64,000 nt of DNA from CAYXSX01 sp964493095 (GTDB lineage: Bacteria > Pseudomonadota > Alphaproteobacteria > Micavibrionales > Micavibrionaceae). The stretch is taken from assembly GCA_964493095.1 (NCBI GenBank), contig CAZBNG010000002.1, forward strand, positions 13,702 to 77,701. Direction: 5' to 3'. The translations under genes and the position numbers were made by a program. Within the stretch, counting starts at the first letter, position 1. Each line of letters opens with the position of its first letter. Of the stretch, positions 51,199 through 58,553 are shown piece after piece. The notes under the pieces were generated by a model that saw only the letters and a program-made list of their open reading frames with translations, did not search any database and was not told where the DNA came from.

Positions 51199-51227
51199 TT
51201 CATATATAACATAAAAGCGTATGACAA
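51199..51227 (-). promoter_or_regulatory. Likely promoter of the prophage tRNA-fMet, overlapping arm repeats
   Basis: On the minus strand TTGTCA (51222-51227) and TATGAA (51199-51204) are 17 nt apart, and the tRNA starts about 13 nt further. The -35 box lies within the first CGTATGACA arm-type repeat (51218-51226), so integrase binding could affect tRNA transcription. Confidence 0.5.
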
Positions 51228-51239
51228 TCCCGTATGACA
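51218..51239. repeat. Arm-type integrase repeats, right end
   Basis: CGTATGACA lies at 51218-51226 and 51231-51239, 13 bp apart, exactly like the pair at the left end. They are about 105 bp inside the attR core. Confidence 0.75.
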
Positions 51240-51343
51240 TTTCACTGCTACATACTGCTACAAATAGCACTTTTTAACTTTTTACGCTCTTAAAAACTCC
51301 TATACTTTTCAAGCTCTTAATCTCTTACTTTTTGTTGCTCGGT

Positions 51344-51385
<42 letters not shown>

Positions 51386-51404
51386 TCAATGAATAGAGAA
51401 GCAG

Positions 51405-51433
51405 GTTATAGCGCCCATAATCCATAAAAGCAA
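51405..51433 (-). promoter_or_regulatory. Native promoter of the split tRNA-fMet
   Basis: On the minus strand TTGCTT (51428-51433) and TATAAC (51405-51410) are separated by 17 nt, about 20 nt before the tRNA 5' end. A GC-rich discriminator (GCGC before the -10) is typical of stable RNA promoters. Confidence 0.6.
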
Positions 51434-51486
51434 GGGCGGGGATTGACTTATTTCACCAAACTTATAGGTTCCCTTTTATAAGATAA

Positions 51487-51608
51487 CACTCACCGGAGGT
51501 GCAGGTTTTCGTCGGCGTAGCGCGTTTACGCGCCTGAGCCTAAAACAAAAACTTGCTGAGATTATACTCCTGGAACCTGATGCGGTTAAGACCGGCGTAG
51601 GAAGCGTG
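51487..51608 (+). promoter_or_regulatory. TPP (THI-box) riboswitch
   Basis: The thi-box hallmarks are present in order: ACCGGAGGTGC, a variable stem, GCTGAGATTATACTCCTGGAACCTGATGCGG (quoted here as its parts GCTGAGA and GAACCTGATGCGG), and GACCGGCGTAGGAAG. It lies directly before thiO. It binds thiamine pyrophosphate and lowers expression of the thiamine genes, probably at translation because the thiO start follows within 11 nt. Confidence 0.93.
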
Positions 51609-51618
51609 AGATAAGGAA

Positions 51619-52770
51619 ATGACACAAAAACCTCTCAATATTACAATTCTCGGCGCGGGCATTATGGGCCTGACTGCCGCGCGAACCCTAAGCTCTGCCG
51701 GACACCATATCACAATATACGACCCCAAAGGCTTCCCACATAAAAAGAGCGCAAGCTATATCGCCGGAGGCATGCTGGCGCCTTATGCGGAAATAGAGCA
51801 TATGCCGCCTGAATGGATCACCGCAGGTTTGGCAGGCATAGAGTTTTGGCGCCAATTCTCAGACGTCCATAAAACAGCTTTTCATCAAAATGGCAGCCTT
51901 TTGATCGCCCACAAAGAAGATCAATACGTTCTGGATCGTTTTAAGGGGCATTTGCCAGCAGAGGCGCAAAAGCCTGTCCGCCCGCAAGATCTGGAGGCAC
52001 TTTTACCCGCAAAGTTCACAAATGGCGTTCTTTTGCATGAAGAAGCCCATCTGTCTCCATATGACACAATCACCAGCCTTTGCGGGATATTGATCAAGGA
52101 TGGGGTTAACATGGTTGAAGCCACCAAAGCCCCCCAAGACATCGCCAAAGACTATGACTTCGTAATAGACGCGAGAGGTATAGCCATCAACGATCCGGAA
52201 CTGCGCGGCGTGAAGGGTGAGACAATCGTTGTCAGAAACCCTGAATTTACTCTGTCACGCGCTCTGCGCCTCATGCACCCACGCTATCCGCTATATATCG
52301 TGCCGCGCGGCGATGGCGTTTTTATGATCGGCGCCACACAAATCGAAAGCGAGGGCGAGAGCTTTACGCTTAAATCCGGCATGGAGCTTATGAGCGCGCT
52401 TTACTCCCTCCACCCCAGCTTTGCGGATGCGGAAGTATTGGAAATGAATGTGGGCATAAGGCCCAGCTATCCTGACAACCTCCCGCGAATAGGCATTGAA
52501 GGAAACCTTATCCGCGCTGGAGGATTATTCCGCCACGGTTTTTTACTCTCCCCCATCATGGCCGAATGTATTACAGATTTTGTTGCGGGAAAAACGCACA
52601 AATTTATGAACTTATTCACCTCCTTCTGTCATCCTGAGGGAGCGAAGCAACCCGAAAGATTTCATGCTGCAAACGTAGATCCTTCGACTTCGGCACTTCG
52701 CGCCTCCGCTCAGGATGACAACAAAGAGAAAGATACAAATGAAAATCACGATCAACGGACAGCCGCTTGA
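51619..52770 (+). CDS. thiO: Glycine oxidase ThiO, with a repeat-derived C-terminal tail
   Basis: 383 residues. It is an FAD-dependent DAO-family enzyme with the Rossmann motif GAGIMG at 12-17 and a second FAD-contact block near the C-terminus (RPSYPDNLPRIGIEGNLIRA, GGLFRHGFLLSPIMAE). It oxidises glycine to the imine used by thiazole synthase. The normal protein would end near residue 335; the last 47 residues are encoded by a palindromic repeat (52628-52719) and by sequence overlapping the thiS start by 32 nt. Confidence 0.9.
   Translation: MTQKPLNITILGAGIMGLTAARTLSSAGHHITIYDPKGFPHKKSASYIAGGMLAPYAEIEHMPPEWITAGLAGIEFWRQFSDVHKTAFHQNGSLLIAHKEDQYVLDRFKGHLPAEAQKPVRPQDLEALLPAKFTNGVLLHEEAHLSPYDTITSLCGILIKDGVNMVEATKAPQDIAKDYDFVIDARGIAINDPELRGVKGETIVVRNPEFTLSRALRLMHPRYPLYIVPRGDGVFMIGATQIESEGESFTLKSGMELMSALYSLHPSFADAEVLEMNVGIRPSYPDNLPRIGIEGNLIRAGGLFRHGFLLSPIMAECITDFVAGKTHKFMNLFTSFCHPEGAKQPERFHAANVDPSTSALRASAQDDNKEKDTNENHDQRTAA
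52628..52719. repeat. Palindromic repeat, CCTGAG family, inside the thiO end
   Basis: 92 bp bounded by inverted GTCATCCTGAG and CTCAGGATGAC, with the internal element GATCCTTCGACTTCG. Members of the same family lie at 53732-53778 and, inverted, at 54075-54121; a fragment lies at 55263-55275. Confidence 0.8.
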
Positions 52771-52939
52771 ACTTACAGCACCCCTCGATATCGCCGCTTG
52801 TCTTGAGCAACAGGGATATAGCGGTAAAATTATCGCGGTTGCCCGCAACGGTGAATTTGTCCCGCGCAGCAATTACGCGAACGTGACTTTAAAAGATGGT
52901 GACGACATTGAAATTGTTGCACCGATGCAAGGGGGATAG
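52739..52939 (+). CDS. thiS: Sulfur carrier protein ThiS
   Basis: 66 residues from the ATG at 52739. It has the ubiquitin-like fold MKITINGQPLELTAP, VARNGEFVPRSNY and the C-terminal APMQGG, whose terminal GlyGly is adenylated and thiocarboxylated by ThiF. Its start lies inside the extended thiO frame. It is followed 2 nt later by thiG. Confidence 0.93.
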   Translation: MKITINGQPLELTAPLDIAACLEQQGYSGKIIAVARNGEFVPRSNYANVTLKDGDDIEIVAPMQGG

Positions 52940-52941
52940 GC

Positions 52942-53742
52942 ATGTCAAAGACACTGGCAATCAAAGACACGATATTAAGCTCCCGCTTGTTTTTGGGAAC
53001 AGCGGGATACCCCTCCCCCGATATTCTGGCCAAAGCAATCGAAGCCTCTCAGCCCGGATTGCTCACCGTATCCCTGCGCCGTGAAAATGCTGCGGGATCA
53101 GGGCAAAAATTCTGGGAGATCATCAGAGGGTTTAACATCCCTGTTCTGCCCAATACAGCAGGTTGCTTTAGTGCCAAAGAAGCCATCACGACCGCAGAAA
53201 TGGCGCGCGAAGTTTTCGAAACCAACTGGATCAAGCTTGAGGTTATTGGTGATGACTACACGCTACAGCCTGACCCATTCGCTTTAAAGGATGCCACCGA
53301 GGAACTTATAAAGCGGGGGTTTGAAGTTTTCCCCTACATGACGGACGATGCCATTCTCGCGAAAGAATTGTGCAGCATAGGATGCAACATCCTGATGCCG
53401 TGGGGGGCGCCTATTGGCTCTGGCCGTGGCCTTAACAACCCCTTCGCCCTTAAACTGCTACGCGAAAAGTTTCCGGATAAAACTCTCGTTGTGGATGCCG
53501 GTATCGGCGCACCATCCCACGCCGCCGCCGCCATGGAAATGGGATACGATGCCGTGCTCCTGAATACTGCCGTTGCCAAGGCCGGCGATCCCGTTCAAAT
53601 GGCAACGGCGTTTTCCAAAGCCATAGAAGCCGGACGCGAAGCTTACCTCTCGGGCATTATTGCGCAGCAAGAACATGCCAGCGCTTCCACCCCGCAAATC
53701 GATAAACCCTTTTGGCATCAAACCTCTCCCCCGTCATCCTGA
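52942..53742 (+). CDS. thiG: Thiazole synthase ThiG
   Basis: 266 residues, a TIM barrel. The catalytic Lys98 lies in WIKLEVIGDD. Phosphate-binding motifs are LMPWGAPIGSGRG and VVDAGIGAPSHAAAAMEMGYDAVLLNTAVA. It condenses DXP, dehydroglycine and ThiS thiocarboxylate into the thiazole phosphate. The stop codon and the last residues (PSS) are supplied by the palindromic repeat that starts at 53732, so the native C-terminus has been altered. Confidence 0.93.
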   Translation: MSKTLAIKDTILSSRLFLGTAGYPSPDILAKAIEASQPGLLTVSLRRENAAGSGQKFWEIIRGFNIPVLPNTAGCFSAKEAITTAEMAREVFETNWIKLEVIGDDYTLQPDPFALKDATEELIKRGFEVFPYMTDDAILAKELCSIGCNILMPWGAPIGSGRGLNNPFALKLLREKFPDKTLVVDAGIGAPSHAAAAMEMGYDAVLLNTAVAKAGDPVQMATAFSKAIEAGREAYLSGIIAQQEHASASTPQIDKPFWHQTSPPSS

Positions 53743-53778
53743 GCGAAGTGAGCGTTAGCGAACGAAGTCGAAGGATCT
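53732..53778. repeat. Palindromic repeat, CCTGAG family, left of the GIY-YIG module
   Basis: CGTCATCCTGAGCGAAG ... CGAAGTCGAAGGATCT. It provides the thiG stop codon and lies 6 nt before the GIY-YIG ORF. The copy at 54075-54121 is in the opposite orientation, so the pair forms terminal inverted repeats around the ORF. Confidence 0.8.
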
Positions 53779-53784
53779 AAAAAA

Positions 53785-55257
53785 ATGCAAAAAGAATTCA
53801 AAGTTTATTTTTTAACAAACCATACGAATAAAGTTCTTTATATCGGGGTTACAAGTAATCTTGAAAAACGCCTTTATGAACACAGACATGAGATCATTTC
53901 CGGCTTTTCCCAAAAATACAAATGTAAAAAACTAGTCCACTTTGAAAGTTTTGATGATGCGGAAAGCGCCATAGGGCGAGAAAAGCAATTAAAAAGATGG
54001 GTTAGAAAAAAGAAAGATGCCTTGGTAAACTCGAACAATCCGGAATGGAAAGATTTATCTGAGGACTGGTATTCAGATCTTTCGACTACGCCGACTAAAG
54101 TCGGCTCCGCTCAAGATGACGATACTGTTCTAAGTATGAATGAATGGGAACGATACCAGCGCCAGCTCGCTCTGCCAGATCTGAATGCTGCGCATCAGAT
54201 AAAACTGAAACAGACAAAACTGCTTTATGTTGGCGCTGGGGGCTTGGGTTCTGCGGCTCTTCCCTATCTTGCCGCAGCGGGCATCGGGCACATCACGATC
54301 GCCGATCACGATGAAATATCGCGCAGCAATTTGCACCGCCAAACGATATATCAGGATAATGAAGCCGGAATAAATAAAGCAGAGGCTGCAGCAAACTACC
54401 TGCGGACATTAAATCCGCACTGTAACGTTAGAGCGTTTCCTTTCAAAATCCGTCATTGCGAGGAGGGCGATAGCCTGAATTTTCCGTCATTGCACGGCTC
54501 GTCCGTGCAATCCACTTGTACACAGGGTATGGATCACACGCACAAGGCGTGTGATGACGATACCTCTTACAACCTCATCCTCGACGGTTCCGATAATTTC
54601 GAAACCAAAACCTTACTAAACGCCCTTTCCATCGCGACAAAAACGCCGCTGATTTCCGCCAGCGTGAACCGTTTTGAAGGACAAGCAGGCATTTTTGCTG
54701 GCTTCGCCACCAATGCCCCCTGCTATCATTGCCTGTTCCCTGAACTGCCGACTGATGCACGCAATTGTAATGAAGCCGGTATTCTCGGCACATCTGCAGG
54801 GCTAACGGGAATGTATCAGGCGCATATAACGCTTTGTTATCTGCTGGGGATTGGCGATATAAAAGAAGGCACTATATTATCCATGGATTTGAAAGACATC
54901 CGGATCACGAAGCTTCAACTGCCCAAGGATCAAAACTGCCCGCATTGCCGGAATGCCACAGAAGAAATAGCGCAAGAAAAGGAAGATAAAATGGCCGAAA
55001 TGTTTTCAATGGATGAGTTAAAAACGAAAGACCACTTGATTGTAGATGTTCGCACAGAGGAAGAGAGAGAAGCAGACCCGATCGAAGGCTCGCTCCATAT
55101 GGAGATATCCACCCTGCCCTCGCATTACAAAGAACTGCCGACAGACACGCTTCTCGCCTTCGTCTGCGCCGGAAACGTGCGTAGCGTCAAGGCAGCCGAT
55201 TTCATGACCGCCATGGGCTACGACAACGTTTGTATACTGGATAAATTTTCGTTTTAA
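53785..55257 (+). CDS. thiF: GIY-YIG domain fused to ThiF/MoeB-type adenylyltransferase and rhodanese
   Basis: 490 residues. Residues 1-95 form a GIY-YIG domain (VYFLTN ... VLYIGVTSNLEKRLYEHRHE, Glu66). Residues 100-113 come from a palindromic repeat. Residues 118-400 are the E1-like ThiF/MoeB domain: VGAGGLGSAALP (149-160), NRFEGQAGIF, zinc ligands Cys313/Cys316 and Cys385/Cys388, and Cys328. Residues 405-490 are a rhodanese domain with Cys461. It activates and sulfurates ThiS. A second repeat is translated inside the E1 domain (223-259). The native start was probably the ATG at 54136 (codon 118). No stop separates the GIY-YIG part, so a true fusion is possible. Confidence 0.85.
   Translation: MQKEFKVYFLTNHTNKVLYIGVTSNLEKRLYEHRHEIISGFSQKYKCKKLVHFESFDDAESAIGREKQLKRWVRKKKDALVNSNNPEWKDLSEDWYSDLSTTPTKVGSAQDDDTVLSMNEWERYQRQLALPDLNAAHQIKLKQTKLLYVGAGGLGSAALPYLAAAGIGHITIADHDEISRSNLHRQTIYQDNEAGINKAEAAANYLRTLNPHCNVRAFPFKIRHCEEGDSLNFPSLHGSSVQSTCTQGMDHTHKACDDDTSYNLILDGSDNFETKTLLNALSIATKTPLISASVNRFEGQAGIFAGFATNAPCYHCLFPELPTDARNCNEAGILGTSAGLTGMYQAHITLCYLLGIGDIKEGTILSMDLKDIRITKLQLPKDQNCPHCRNATEEIAQEKEDKMAEMFSMDELKTKDHLIVDVRTEEEREADPIEGSLHMEISTLPSHYKELPTDTLLAFVCAGNVRSVKAADFMTAMGYDNVCILDKFSF
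54075..54121. repeat. Palindromic repeat, CCTGAG family, inverted, right of the GIY-YIG module
   Basis: AGATCTTTCGACTACG ... CTCAAGATGACG, the reverse complement of the 53732 copy with a few changes. It is translated in frame and joins the GIY-YIG part to ThiF. Confidence 0.8.
54451..54559. repeat. Two-hairpin CGTCATTGC repeat inside thiF
   Basis: It starts CGTCATTGCGAGGAGGGCG and contains two stems, GCACGG / CCGTGC and ATCACACGC / GCGTGTGAT, ending GTGATGACG. It is read through in frame (37 codons). It is nearly identical to the reverse complement of 55290-55367. Confidence 0.85.
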
Positions 55258-55289
55258 CCAACTGTCATCCTGAAAGATATTAAAAATAA

Positions 55290-55367
55290 CGTCATCACAC
55301 GCTTTATGCGTGTGATCCATGCCCTCTGGGACACAAGTGGATTGCACAGACAAGCCGTGCAATTACG
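55290..55367. repeat. Two-hairpin CGTCATTGC repeat downstream of thiF
   Basis: An inverted copy of the repeat in thiF: ATCACACGC / GCGTGTGAT stem, a spacer with CACAAGTGGATTGCAC, and a GCAC / GTGC stem ending in ATTACG. It fills the gap between the convergent thiF and ppa genes and could act as a terminator. Confidence 0.85.
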
Positions 55368-55378
55368 TTTGAAGAAAG

Positions 55379-55918
55379 TTAGGCTGCTTTTTGGGATTTC
55401 GCCCGTTCAATCCCTTCAAGGATGAGCTTCTTTGCCTCGTTAGCATCCGCCCACCCCAAAGTCTTTGACCATTTACCCTTTTCAAGATCCTTGTAGTGGG
55501 TAAAAAAGTGCTCAATCTGCTGGCGGTTAATCTCGCGCAAATCCATAAAATCATGCACATCGCCGTGATAGGGGTGCACATGATCTGCGGGCACAGCAAT
55601 AATCTTCTCATCCTGACCGCCGTCATCTTCCATCAACAGCACGCCAACGGGACGCACAGGCATCACACAGCCCGGCATAACAGGATTGCGACCAACAGCC
55701 AGAACATCAACAGGATCGCCATCGCCGGAAAGCGTATGGGGAATGAAACCATAATTGCCGGGATAGAACATGGATGTATGGAGAAAACGGTCAACGAACA
55801 TCGCGCCGGAGTCCTTATCCAGCTCGTATTTCACAGGAACGCCGCCTAGCGGGTTTTCCACGATCATGTTGACTTCTTCGGGCGGATTGCTGCCCAACGG
55901 GATTTTTGTAATGTCCAT
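55379..55918 (-). CDS. ppa: Inorganic pyrophosphatase
   Basis: 179 residues, normal for family I enzymes. The signature DGDPVD at 66-71 gives metal ligands Asp66 and Asp71. Substrate-binding blocks are also present (GGVPVKYELDKDSG, DRFLHTSMFYPGNYGFIPHT, KIIAVPADHVHPYHGDVHDF). It hydrolyses pyrophosphate in the cytoplasm and so drives biosynthetic reactions. The start at 55918 follows an AAGGAAT sequence. Confidence 0.95.
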   Translation of the reverse strand: MDITKIPLGSNPPEEVNMIVENPLGGVPVKYELDKDSGAMFVDRFLHTSMFYPGNYGFIPHTLSGDGDPVDVLAVGRNPVMPGCVMPVRPVGVLLMEDDGGQDEKIIAVPADHVHPYHGDVHDFMDLREINRQQIEHFFTHYKDLEKGKWSKTLGWADANEAKKLILEGIERAKSQKAA

Positions 55919-55944
55919 GCTATATTCCTTAATGTATTCAGTGC

Positions 55945-56556
55945 ATGGACGTGATAACGGGTGAACCCATGAAGAGCAAGGAAAATTTTGAGCTTTTACG
56001 CCGTGAAATAGAGGCGTGCCGTATATGCGAGGCCGTTCTTCTCCTCGGCCCGCGCCCTGTTTTTATCGCAAGGCCCGAAGCGCGTATCCTGATCGTCGGA
56101 CAAGCGCCGGGGCGACGTGTTCATGAAACGGGCATCCCCTTTAACGACCCCAGCGGTGACCGCTTGCGTGACTGGATGGGCATAGATCGCGATACGTTTT
56201 ATCAAGATGAACGTCTGGCCATTGTCCCCATGGGGTTTTGCTATCCCGGCACGGGAAAAGCGGGCGACCTGCCGCCCCGTCCTGAATGCGCCGCGCATTG
56301 GCGTCAGAGATTGCTGGATCAAATGCCGGATATAGAACTGACCCTTGTGATTGGCCAATACGCCCATAACTGGCATCTAAAAGGACGACAAAAGAAAAAC
56401 CTGACAGAAACGGTAAGAGCATGGCGGGAATACTGGCCGGATGTCCTGCCGCTTCCCCACCCCAGCCCGCGCAATAATTTATGGCTGCGTAAAAACCCAT
56501 GGATGGAAGGAGAGGTTATCCCTGTGCTGCAGGAAAGGATACAAAAATTGCTTTAA
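55945..56556 (+). CDS. Uracil-DNA glycosylase superfamily protein
   Basis: 203 residues (an alternative ATG is at 55969). The superfamily core is clear: RILIVGQAPGRRVHETGIPF with the GQAPG water-activating loop, LAIVPMGFCYPGTGKAGDLP, and PLPHPSPRNNLW with the HPS motif. Cysteines at CRIC, FCYPG and PEC may be remnants of or actual iron-sulfur ligands as in family 4 enzymes. It probably removes damaged bases from DNA. It is divergent from ppa. Confidence 0.85.
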   Translation: MDVITGEPMKSKENFELLRREIEACRICEAVLLLGPRPVFIARPEARILIVGQAPGRRVHETGIPFNDPSGDRLRDWMGIDRDTFYQDERLAIVPMGFCYPGTGKAGDLPPRPECAAHWRQRLLDQMPDIELTLVIGQYAHNWHLKGRQKKNLTETVRAWREYWPDVLPLPHPSPRNNLWLRKNPWMEGEVIPVLQERIQKLL

Positions 56557-56557
56557 A

Positions 56558-56599
56558 CGTCATTGCCGCGTCGGGGCGCTGCCCCTCCTCGCAATGACG
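56558..56599. repeat. CGTCATTGC hairpin between convergent genes
   Basis: CGTCATTGCCGCG ... CTCGCAATGACG with inner GGGGCGCTGCCCC. It lies in the 49-nt gap between two convergent genes and probably ends both transcripts. Confidence 0.8.
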
Positions 56600-56605
56600 A
56601 AAGAA

Positions 56606-57901
56606 TTAAGCCGCTTTCGCCTGTTTCGCGTCGGCGATGAATTGCTGGAACGCCTCTACCGCGGCTTTCACGCGCGGGGCGTTTTTCGCGATAAAGGCAT
56701 CATCCAGTTTTTCACCGTTACGGTAGGCCTGCAGCGCCGCAGCACCATCATAGTCACAACCAGACAGGCGGAGCGTAAGAACCTCTGCATCGGCACCAAA
56801 GGCAGAACCCGGCAAGGACGCCAGACCGTAGTTTTTCAAAAGGTAGAGGGAAAGCTCTTTCGACGTTTTGATCCCCTGCGCCGCCAGCTCATCACGGAAC
56901 GGTTCAAAATTCGGGTAGTTATAGAACGCACCTTGAGGCGTAGGAGCGATAATACCAGCCTCACGCAACCCTGCCGCGATAAAGCGGTTCATATGGGCGT
57001 GAATGGCTGTGCATTCACTGATATGCTTTTCGATATCCGCATGGCCTTTATAGGCTTCCACGCAAGCCTGCTGGATAGGTGCGGGAACACATGACCATGT
57101 CTCCGATGCGATATTGCAAAGCAGTTTTTGCAAGCCGTTTACCGATTTTGGAATAAATCCGATACCGATACGCCAGCCGCCCAAGGACAAATGTTTGGAC
57201 AGGCCGCTCGTTAACGCCGTATGCGTGGGTGCATATTTCGCAATCGTGCGGTAATTTTCATCAAACGTCACAAAGCCATAAATCTCGTCAGAGATAATCA
57301 GGATATCTTCCTCAACGCAAACTTTCGCCAGCGCTTTCAGATTGTCTTCAGGGATATTAAGCCCTGTTGGATTGCTAGGGTAATTCAGGATAATCTTGGA
57401 CGGGTTCTTGCCTTCGGCGCGAGCATGCTTGATTGTTGCGCGCAGCTCTTCTGGGTCAATTTTAAAACCTTCCTCATCCAGCGTCACAGGCACCCGAATA
57501 ACCTTCGTGCGCAGCATTTTGGCTTGGGGCGCGTAGGAAACCCAGCTGGGATCAGGCGCTAGAAGATCGCCCTCAATCGCCATTTGCAGGGAGTAAAGGA
57601 TAAGCTTGGAACCGGGAGCAATAATCACATCGAACTTGTCTGTATCAAGGCCAATCTTGTCTTTGTAATATTGTGCAACCGCCTGACGCAATTCCGTAAG
57701 GCCAGATGTAGGCAGATATTCTTTGCGGCCTACTGCATTTCTCAATGCTTCTTCCAGACGCTCCGGCACGGGGAAGGGAGACTCTCCAAACCCCATATGC
57801 AGGACCTGCTCGCCACGGCTGCGGCGCTCCGCAACCATCTCATTGGCTTCTAATGTTGGTGATAACGCGAATTCAGTAGCTGTTTCGACTAGCTTGACCA
57901 T
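56606..57901 (-). CDS. PLP-dependent aminotransferase, class I/II
   Basis: 431 residues. PLP-binding residues are visible: Asn177 in YPSNPTG, Asp205/Tyr208 in DEIYG and the Schiff-base Lys236 in SGLSKHLSLGGWRIG, with Arg244 nearby. Substrate is uncertain: aspartate or another amino acid. The start at 57901 is ATG-GTC behind GAGAGGAAAAGCC. Confidence 0.9.
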   Translation of the reverse strand: MVKLVETATEFALSPTLEANEMVAERRSRGEQVLHMGFGESPFPVPERLEEALRNAVGRKEYLPTSGLTELRQAVAQYYKDKIGLDTDKFDVIIAPGSKLILYSLQMAIEGDLLAPDPSWVSYAPQAKMLRTKVIRVPVTLDEEGFKIDPEELRATIKHARAEGKNPSKIILNYPSNPTGLNIPEDNLKALAKVCVEEDILIISDEIYGFVTFDENYRTIAKYAPTHTALTSGLSKHLSLGGWRIGIGFIPKSVNGLQKLLCNIASETWSCVPAPIQQACVEAYKGHADIEKHISECTAIHAHMNRFIAAGLREAGIIAPTPQGAFYNYPNFEPFRDELAAQGIKTSKELSLYLLKNYGLASLPGSAFGADAEVLTLRLSGCDYDGAAALQAYRNGEKLDDAFIAKNAPRVKAAVEAFQQFIADAKQAKAA

Positions 57902-58553
57902 GGCTTTTCCTCTCGATCATGAATTTCAGGAAAAAGATAAACATAGATCGCCCGCCTACTGCAACGCAAAACTATGCTGCGCACGCGAGAAAGGAAAACT
58001 TGCTGATAGCCGTTCCCCCGCACCGCAAAAAGACGAATATAGGCCGTAAGGGCCTTACGGCTTTACCGTGGCCTGATTATCGTTGGAAATGCGACGAATA
58101 AGGCGCTTTAGCTGCCTTTTTACAGTTTCGCGCACAAACAGAATTTCCCCGCGTGATGAGGCAAAAGAAGTCATTGGACGTCCCCCGAATTAATAATCAT
58201 TTATGTAGAAGTAGGCCCATCATAGCGATTCGTTCACAAAAATGCAAATCCGCTGGGCGATTAACGATGTCTCAGTTTGAATATTCCCCCTTTTCCGTCA
58301 TCACCCGCTTTATGCGGGTGATCCATTGCGCCGCAAACCGAGGCGTTTCCTTGTATCCGTGGATTGCCCGGATAAACCGGGCAATGACGACTTTGAGAAT
58401 ATTTCAAAGTGAGACACTACCGGACGAGTGCCCTGTTCCACATAGGTTTTTACGCCGCGCCACCCCCAAAGCGCCCGCCTTTCTCCACCAAAAACCCGTC
58501 CTGTCACACCATAATATGATTGTTTTTTGCGCCCCGATGCCTATGGTCTAATC
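57902..58553. other. Intergenic region between aminotransferase and MFS genes
   Basis: 652 bases with no convincing ORF. The left part holds the aminotransferase promoter. At 58265-58420 lies a composite palindrome: an outer inverted repeat (GTCTCAGTTTGAATATTC, near 58269-58286, and GAATATTTCAAAGTGAGAC near 58397-58418) enclosing a two-hairpin repeat. The region 58430-58553 carries the MFS leader. Confidence 0.6.
58296..58389. repeat. Two-hairpin CGTCATTGC repeat, inverted
   Basis: CGTCATCACCCGC / GCGGGTGAT stem, a 45-nt spacer, and an ATTGCCCGG / CCGGGCAAT stem ending in GACG. It has the same architecture as the copies at 54451 and 55290 but with compensating stem changes. Confidence 0.8.

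Larger units (their letters stand above)
53732..54121. mobile_element. GIY-YIG ORF bracketed by inverted palindromic repeats
   Basis: A 390-bp module made of a repeat, an ORF for a small GIY-YIG endonuclease-like protein and an inverted copy of the same repeat, sitting between thiG and thiF. The layout resembles REP elements with their RAYT transposase, but with a GIY-YIG nuclease instead. Mobility is inferred. Confidence 0.5.
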
